A DNA stretch of 64,000 nt, taken from positions 22,662,800-22,726,799 of the forward strand of contig NC_085138.1 of assembly GCF_035046485.1 (NCBI RefSeq). The letters run 5' to 3'. Under the pieces are notes generated by a model. It was given only the letters and a program-made list of their open reading frames with translations, ran no database searches and was not told where the DNA came from. A program made the position numbers and the translations under genes. Below are positions 57,556 through 64,000 of this stretch, piece by piece. Numbering within the stretch: the stretch's first letter is position 1; the number at the start of each line of letters is the position of its first letter. Origin of the DNA: Aedes albopictus. Lineage: Eukaryota > Arthropoda > Insecta > Diptera > Culicidae.

Positions 57556-58141
57556 TGAAAAATTGAATTAAGTAATTTAAATGATATTTTTCCATGAAAC
57601 TGAAATAAATTAACCTTGTTTTGAGGGCTCAAACTTTTCTATTTGTTATTCCACCTCTGAGATATGAGTGATTGTCTGCGTCCGGATTCTAAATGGACAA
57701 TACCTTATTGATGAATATTTATAATATGGATGAAGCTCCACTATAATTTTTTAGAACATAGTAGAAACGATATATGATATGATAAGATGCAAAATATTTT
57801 TTCTGGATATCCTAGGCCATCCAAACTGTTTTGGAGTTTAGATCCTAAAGTCTGCGGGACTACTCTGATCGACCCGCCATACAAAACTTCCCAGTTTTTT
57901 CTTACAAAAATAGAAATTGATGAAGTCCGTCCAAAATTTGACTATAATTCATGTGCAATTCATACCACCAGACAAAGAACGACATTTCAAACCTTTGAGA
58001 AAGATGGCATAGTCCATCGAAACGTCGGGCATCGAAAATATATGTCGTTTTGACTGCACCGGAGACTGCACCGAAAACCCCCAAGTACAAAATTACCAGT
58101 CGATAGCATCCACAAGATTAACGTTGTTTTTTTTGTGGCAG
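57556..58141. other. spacer; contains the repeat shared with 9.3 kb
   Basis: 57786-57861 (TTTTTTCTGGATATCCTAGG, ATCCAAACTGTTTTGGAG) is a diverged copy of 9345-9420. CATCGAAACGTCGGGCATCG at 58015 is a phrase often seen in mosquito retroelement tails. No gene. Confidence 0.5.
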
Positions 58142-59387
58142 CCCGAGCAGAGGAAAATATCAAAATAATAACAACGGAATCACAAAACCTGTTTTTATAT
58201 CTCGGTTTGTTATCATTAACTTATTAAGTCATCACCGTTCCATAACATGTTCTGTTGGGCAATCTTATTTTGCTATGATCGTGCTCTTGGTATATTTTCT
58301 TTAAATTACATTTCAATAACATGTTTTGTTGTAGCACAAGTTCAGTTATTATTGTGTCATTGAGACTGTACAAACATTTGATCATTAATATTACAACATA
58401 ACTAGCTTTGCAATCAAAACTACACCATTCGAGATTTTCGTTGTTCACATCATTCCGTGAGGAACTGTAAGAGAAAATATTATTTTGTCATCAGTTCCTC
58501 TTCTTTCTGACATTACGTTTTAACTGTGACAAAGCCAACTTATCAGCCTTTTGTTTTATAAGCACTTTGAAAAGTATACCTGTTTTTTTTGTCCCAATTT
58601 CAGTTAAGTATGAATATGAATATAGAGAGTGTAATAGAGTGGTAGCCATTTTATGATACGTTTTGGATAAACTGGTGGAATTCAAGGACGAACAACACTT
58701 TTCGACAAAAATGTAAAAAAAATAAGTCATCAAGAAGAAGAACTCTATTGATTATTATTTTTAGACATTTTATTTTCATTGAATTCACTGCATCGTTCCC
58801 ACTTAGATTCACTTGGATAAATGTGTCAATCAATGAGGTAATAATGTAAATTAATCTTATAAACAATGAACCACCTAATAAAGGGCTTCTAAACGTCGGT
58901 AGTTTTTCATCTTAAGTTGTTTGGAAAATAAACGAAAACTATTGTTTCTCTCTGTTTTCGATAATAAATCGCTTGCGACAACAATAGCGTCCCAATTATG
59001 AATGAAACATTTAACAATAGATGCTATTGTTGCGTATTCCATTAAATTCATATGGGACTTTGGAGGAGGTCCTATCCGCAACAGAAAAAAAAAGCAAATT
59101 TTGTTTTCAGATTGTTATCAATATCTTATTCATATCAAAATTTGTTATTGAAATATTTAAAAAAATCGCTGTTATTAAGTTGTTATTGAAACTAACAAAA
59201 CATGTTATTAAACAGGTCTTCCACGAAATTTTTTTTGTTATAATTTTTGTTATTTTGCCGCTTATGACAGACAAGTTTAGAACAGGATATGTTATGTAAA
59301 TAACATGAAAATAACTCTTTCCGTTACTCAGTTATTTTTCCAAAATAACACAATATAATATGCTGTTGCTATTCCCTTCTGCTCGGG
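58142..59387. mobile_element. 1.25-kb TIR element with CCCGAGCAGA ends
   Basis: CCCGAGCAGAGGAAAATA at 58142 and the inverted TATTCCCTTCTGCTCGGG ending at 59387. The interior is very AT-rich with many AACATGTT and TTATTA words. No transposase; target duplication not resolved. Confidence 0.6.
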
Positions 59388-60500
59388 AGGTATAGTTATG
59401 GTTAAATTTTGGTTATGTTCTTAGAATGCTGCTTCTTCCTCATCGCCATCCCCATCCCCATCGAAATAGGTACGATAAGCCTATGTCATTTTGCTGTCTG
59501 TGGTTTCTAGCAAATCGTCTTCGTAGTCCAACTTCACCATCTCCTGCTACAATCACTTCGTCACCTTCTTAAATTCGGCTCTGTCATTAACAATGTCCTT
59601 CCAATATTCCAAAGAACATCCTTCCATATCCACATCTTGTCTACCGCTGGATTTCCACATGAAATAAGATCTTTCAACTTTTTTCCCGGGATTTTGTAGA
59701 ATTGTGCTTTATGCATGCTTCCGTTCCTAACACTTCGGAGCACGGCTTAGACATTGCTGATCTCCAGCGATAATTTTAACCAGCATCGCACCACCGTCGT
59801 ACTGCATTACTTCCATTTCTCACTGCTATCACTCATAATACTCAGATACATGAAAATATAAAAGAAATGTTAGTAGCGCTTTTGGTGATACTTTCACGAC
59901 AGCCATACAGAATGGTTCGCGGATACAGATGAGAAGATCATCCCTGCTGGCTAACAGCGTTTATCAAACTCAGTTGAAGATTAAATTTAAAATATACGAA
60001 CACGAAGAGCAACAAATAGACGAACGCGAATATTCTAAAAAAAATAATGATGTTCCATCCGATCTTCAAGTGATCACAAGCAACATCTTCCATTCAGGCA
60101 CTTTTGAATGTCCGTATGCAACTTGTTCTCACAAGAAATCTGCCTCGACCAAGTTGGCAGAACGCGCCCATACCCCTTTCTGAACCGAAAGGCTGGGAAC
60201 ATGGAGTCTATAATTTCGTAATAATATCGTTTCTTGCTGTTTTGAGTTATGCAACCTATGGTTGGTAATGTATTGATTGTATCTAATTCATTTATTTAGC
60301 AATTACAAATATTATAATACAACTGAATCAACAATCATCCACAATGACTACAAAGAATGTAAATTAAAAAAAAAAAAAATGAGTGCCATAAAAGTCTACT
60401 AGTCATTGAAGAATATTAGTAAATGTTTTATGCAATTCAGCATCATAATTTAAATTTTATATAACTCATTTTGGTATCATAATGGCTAATTTTTCCGAAC
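59388..60500. other. unassigned block
   Basis: Minus-strand 59400-59760 gives broken coding-like frames (for example an acidic DGDGDGDEEEA run near 59460 and LKDLISCGNPAVDKM near 59650), perhaps a decayed gene or element. The plus-strand frame 59929-60183 has a lone CPYATC. Nothing can be named. Confidence 0.3.
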
Positions 60501-60745
60501 TGGTTCATTATGCAACTGAAATGAGTTGCATAATGAAAAAAAGTTGTATAATGTTCATAATGCAACTCATTTCAGTTGCATTATGAACATTATGCAACTC
60601 AAATGGGTTGCATTATGAAAAAAAACATAGCATAAAATTTTGTATGGAACTCGTTTCAAAACTCGATTTTTCAGCACTCTTCGTATTTATCCAATTCGGC
60701 AAGCCTCGTTGGATAAATGTACGACTCGTGCTGAAAAAAATCAAC
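60500..60745. repeat. hairpin cluster with TTGCATAATGAA words
   Basis: At 60505-60620 the word TTGCATAATGAA or its complement TTCATTATGCAA, with variants, alternates about seven times. 60655-60745 is a separate hairpin: TTTTTCAGCAC...TTATCCAA paired with TTGGATAAAT...GTGCTGAAAAA. Non-coding. Confidence 0.65.
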
Positions 60746-60845
60746 TTTTTGCAACTCGTTACATAAATTCAGTGTAGCAGGCTAGCATTGCAAGTGTAGA
60801 CATAAAGTTGTGTACTCCATGAAAGATTTTGATGATCTAAATCAG

Positions 60846-61930
60846 TGGTGCCCAGGCTGGAGGATACTGCGGGCCAAATTTGCAATTCGGGATCGATCTG
60901 CGGGCCGCATAAGACATCGATGCACAAAAACAACAAAAAGAACAATTCTAAAGCATATTTATTAAAAATCTGAACTGTTCAGAACTTGTGTAAGGGTCAA
61001 ACTTTATAATCTATTGCCCTTCATGGAGTTCAATGTAGATTCATAAGTTTGGTTGAGAAAATCGTTTGAGCTTCAAATTGAAATACAAACAAACAATTTA
61101 GAAGTTGCCCCTAGAATTGTCTTGAAGCCACTTCAAGAACTTGTCAAGCAGCTTTTACAGGAATTTCTTTTGAATCACTCCAAAAAGGTTTGCTGTATTT
61201 TCTCCTGAAATTTCTTGTGGAGTTGCTCCAGAAGGTTTTCAAGAAATTTCTTGAAGTTTCTTTTAGTTTTCTAAAATTCTCTTGGAACACCTCCAAGAAT
61301 TCCTCTTAGATTTGCCTTTGGAACTGACCTGAAGTTACTTCAGGATTTTTTTATTAATCGTTTCTAAGAATTTCTCCTAGAATAGCTTCCGAATTTTTTC
61401 GAAAATTTTCCAAGAGTTTCTTGAAAATTTAAGTAAATTCTTTCTATAAGTCTCTGCTAAAGTTGATGAAATACTTCATCATTAAATTTCTTCAAAAATG
61501 AGATTTTTAACAATTGTTTTCGGAAGTTTCTTCAACATTATTTTCTAAAGTTGCTGCATAAGTTGCTTGAAATTTATTGTTCAAATTTTCTTCAGGCTTT
61601 CTAGGCAACTTTTTGTGTCTTGATGCAGTTGATCTTGGAATCTTGTTTGTAGTTACTCCTGAAAATTCTCTTTTTGTTGCTCGAGGAATTTATTCTAAAG
61701 TTGTTTAAGCACCAGAATATTTTTCTAGGAGATGCTCCTATAATTTCCATCCAGTATCGCCACAACTTTCTCATTGAGTTTCTTCTGGTTTATTTTCTCC
61801 AGGATGATTTGAGTTTCTCCGCTTAGTTTCTTTCGCTTAGAGTTGCTTCACATTTTTCTTCAATAATGTTTCCTGGAGTTTCTCCAAAAATGTATCCAGA
61901 AGTTTCTCCAAAACGGCACAGGAACGCTTT
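60846..61930. repeat. hAT-like left end followed by a degraded GGAATTCC-type array
   Basis: CAGTGGTGCCCAGGCTGG at 60846 with GCGGGCC at 60870 and 60900 looks like the left end of a hAT-type element; no right end was found. 61100-61930 is a pyrimidine-rich, strongly diverged array (TTTCTCCTAGAATAGCTTC). Confidence 0.45.
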
Positions 61931-62249
61931 ATTGGAGTTGCGCTTGGACAATTCAAATTGGATTCGTATGTTTTGTTTCGATAAATGTGTGAGTCTTATA
62001 ATAGAAATTTAAACAAACAGTGAAAATTAAACAATATTGGCAACCAAGTTAAGATTTGTTGTGAATTTTGTCAAAAACGTCGTGCTTTGTGTTTTTATGT
62101 TCTTCGGAAAGGCGAAATATGCAATATTTGCTTAGCGTTGCATTGATTGCGCTTAAAAACTGCAACTAATTTTTAAATGATTCAAGATTACATTTTTAAC
62201 AAATTTTTATTTTATTCGTACCTTTTATAAATAACTATTATTATTATGT

Positions 62250-62489
62250 AACACTACTTAACGTAGTAGCAAAAACTATTATCAAAAGTGTAGACCTGAG
62301 CCCATGGTCTCCGGAGTAGTTTGGTTGATCTGGAATACTTATCTCAAAAGTATCTTGGAGTGACTCATAATATGCCAAGGGGATTACAGTTGAATGTGTA
62401 ATGTTACAATTCATTGTGAAAATAACTACTGTTACTGTCAAGAGCTGTCAGTTTGCACGACCCTAATTGGCCCATAGATTTACAATAAC
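62250..62489. repeat. copy of the ~300-bp repeat of 15.6-16.5 kb, left part
   Basis: Shares phrases such as GTAGCAAAAACTATTATCA, CATGGTCTCCGGAGTAG, ATAATATGCCA and ACGACCCT with 15595-15830. It is cut by the hAT-type element and continues at 63511. Confidence 0.65.
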
Positions 62490-62497
62490 ATCTAGTG

Positions 62498-63502
62498 CAG
62501 CGTTTCTCAAACTATGGGTCGCGACCCACTGGTGGGTCGCGGGCTGATTTTTGTTGGGTCGCGAAACCTTTGTCGATATCATAATAAAAATGTATAAATT
62601 ACCTTATCCCAAAACCTTTTTTGGCCATTTTCAAATTTGCATATACTGTCTTGTAGAATCGCCTGAGTTATTTCTAGAAATAAGGTTTCCCCAATAATAT
62701 TCAAACTTTTATGCGTTCTCTAAAAATGGGTTAAAGATGTTGTTTACAGTTAGCATTTTCCGTTAAATTTACACATCAAGTTCAGCAGTAAAAATTCCAG
62801 AAAATTTTTGAAATACCAAAAGTTTAACAAATTTCGACAAGAAACCAACGAACGTTTGTTGTTCACTGTTTTTTTGTTTTTTTTTTCGATAAAGTTTAAC
62901 TTCTGTAAAATTCTGATTGGATGAATTTTGATAATCTGATGTTTTACAGAAATCAAAACAGCTGAACAGGTTTAAAAAAAGTGGTTTAAATTAACACCGT
63001 ATATATAGAAAAGTACTTACAACTCGATCTGTTTGAAGGATTTATTTTTTTTGCCCTATTAATCACGATACAAAATGCTTTTCATTTGAAGGCCACGTTT
63101 AAAGTTCCCCAATGCGTTTCACTGGCATTATATTTTTAACGACTCTGTGTAATTTTTATGTGTTCTTTATTGAAATTCCAAAAAAAAAGTGATGTTTATG
63201 TTAAAATGAACCAGACTAGTTGAGTTTGTAACAGAAACTTGCAAACATTTTGAATTCTTAAAACAAGGAACATACTGAAACTGATCACGTTTACTTTATT
63301 TTGACGTATCCAAAAAAAGTACACAGTAGATTTAAAAAAACTTAAAATTTTAAAGATTTAAGGTTATGTAACGTAGGTTTATCGAAAAAGTCAACATAAA
63401 TTTTCTAAAATGACGTATATTTTGAAAATATGTGCTGGTGGGTCGCCGAGTTCAATAACAATCAAAAGTGGGTCGCAGGCTGAAAAAGTTTGAGAACCCC
63501 TG
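62498..63502. mobile_element. 1-kb hAT-type element (CTCAAAC family), TSD ATCTAGTG
   Basis: Starts CAGCGTTTCTCAAACTATGG, then GTCGCGACCCACTGGTGGGT, and ends GTTTGAGAACCCCTG. ATCTAGTG flanks both sides (62490-62497 and 63503-63510), a perfect 8-bp duplication. Same family as 11563-12778. No transposase. Confidence 0.8.
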
Positions 63503-63510
63503 ATCTAGTG

Positions 63511-64000
63511 GACTTCAGGTTGGTCCAGTAATCGCGGTTGATTATATAACGTTATGGCTGTTGTTACGAGTGTAGACCCGAAGTTCTGAACTCCATGATA
63601 GTTTGGCTGACCTGGAATACAGTCCCGATTCGTTCGTTGGCGGCTCGATAGATGGGCTGTCTCGATAGTTGAATGTTCACTGGTTGGGGCAAACCCCAAC
63701 TAAAAAGCACTGTCAATGTCAAAATCGATGTCAAAACGAGTTTGACGTCTGACCGCCGTCGCATCGCAGCTCCTATATACAGAACGTTTGTGCAGGTATG
63801 TGAGTGTTTCGTGACATATTTCTCGTTACTTGCGTGTGTCTACAGCATTTTGATCAGTTGTCAGTTGCCCCAACGAACGAACACGATTCGCTAATCGGGG
63901 CGCAATCGTGACCCAACGAGCGAATCCCCACTGTACCCCTATAGTGTCTCTAAATGACATGTTAGATTTCAAGAGATGCACGGATCCCAGCAGATTATGC
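63511..64000. repeat. copy of the ~300-bp repeat, right part
   Basis: Continues the copy after the hAT: TCCAGTAATCGCGGTTGATT, GTTCTGAACTCCATGATAG, then, beyond a MITE, TATAGTGTCTCTAAATGACA and ATCCCAGCAGATTATGC to the window edge. It matches 16100-16260. Confidence 0.65.
63620..63933. mobile_element. 314-bp MITE, TA duplication
   Basis: Ends CAGTCCCGATTCGTTCGTTG and the complement of CAGTGGGGATTCGCTCGTTG, flanked by TA at 63618-63619 and 63934-63935. The uninterrupted copy at 16180 shows the empty site (GGAATATCCCTATAG). The frames inside (63505-63764 minus, 63673-63894 plus) have no domain. Confidence 0.7.

Noticed and set aside
59400..59760. Decayed host gene on the minus strand
   Set aside because: Only short, shifted coding-like pieces, none recognisable; chance cannot be excluded.

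Overview
The window is nuclear DNA of an insect, most likely an Aedes-type culicine mosquito. This is inference from style: AT-rich sequence, three spliced host-gene pieces with GT-AG introns (one measured at 73 bp), nested hAT- and Tc1/mariner-like non-autonomous elements, non-LTR retrotransposon fossils, a Mag-like Ty3/gypsy element primed by tRNA-Ser(GCT), and long degenerate arrays built on a ~12-bp GGAATTCC motif. No bacterial operons, phage or CRISPR are present. Only three segments look like host coding sequence.

Layout. 1-2520: purine-strand GGAATTCC array. 2521-4640: AT-rich spacer with small diverged tandem repeats. 4640-7075: a second array that flips strand near 5190. 7284-8847 (minus): an intact two-exon P-loop GTPase gene with its own TATA box. 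9592-15586: a 6-kb hAT-type element (8-bp target duplication) whose cargo is mostly array, with a MITE and a second hAT nested inside. 15595-16530: a ~300-bp tandem repeat that recurs at 62250-64000. 16745-21690: more arrays split by a 2.2-kb long-TIR foldback. 21849-22464 (plus): last exon of a ZIP zinc transporter. 23811-25600: non-LTR fossils, array and a MITE. 25773-30427: nested Tc1-like and hAT-like elements, including a 1.2-kb foldback. 31300-32120: a GC-rich island, possibly a promoter or 5' exon. 32340-36730: array with two remarkable palindromes (95-bp and 203-bp arms). 36751-45712: a Ty3/gypsy element with identical LTRs but a scrambled interior. 46035-49265: array and a ~100-bp minisatellite, interrupted by three insertions, one carrying a tRNA-like sequence. 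50596-50858 (plus): first coding exon of a secreted or membrane protein. 50940-64000: LINE fossils, TIR elements, MITEs, hairpins and a hAT.

How it fits together. The three host genes do not form a pathway. The ZIP exon and the secreted-protein exon are the ends of genes whose other exons lie in repeat-filled introns or outside the window. The main biology is transposable-element layering: many insertions can be ordered by target-site duplications read directly from the sequence. The most unusual objects are the LTR element with identical LTRs, 5-bp TSD and an inverted gag half plus ~4.3 kb of foreign DNA; the perfect 203-bp hairpin at 34260-34677; the association of GGAATTCC arrays with hAT termini; and the inverted-repeat insertion holding a TATA/Inr pair and a tRNA-like gene. 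I do not see a clearly new enzymatic system.
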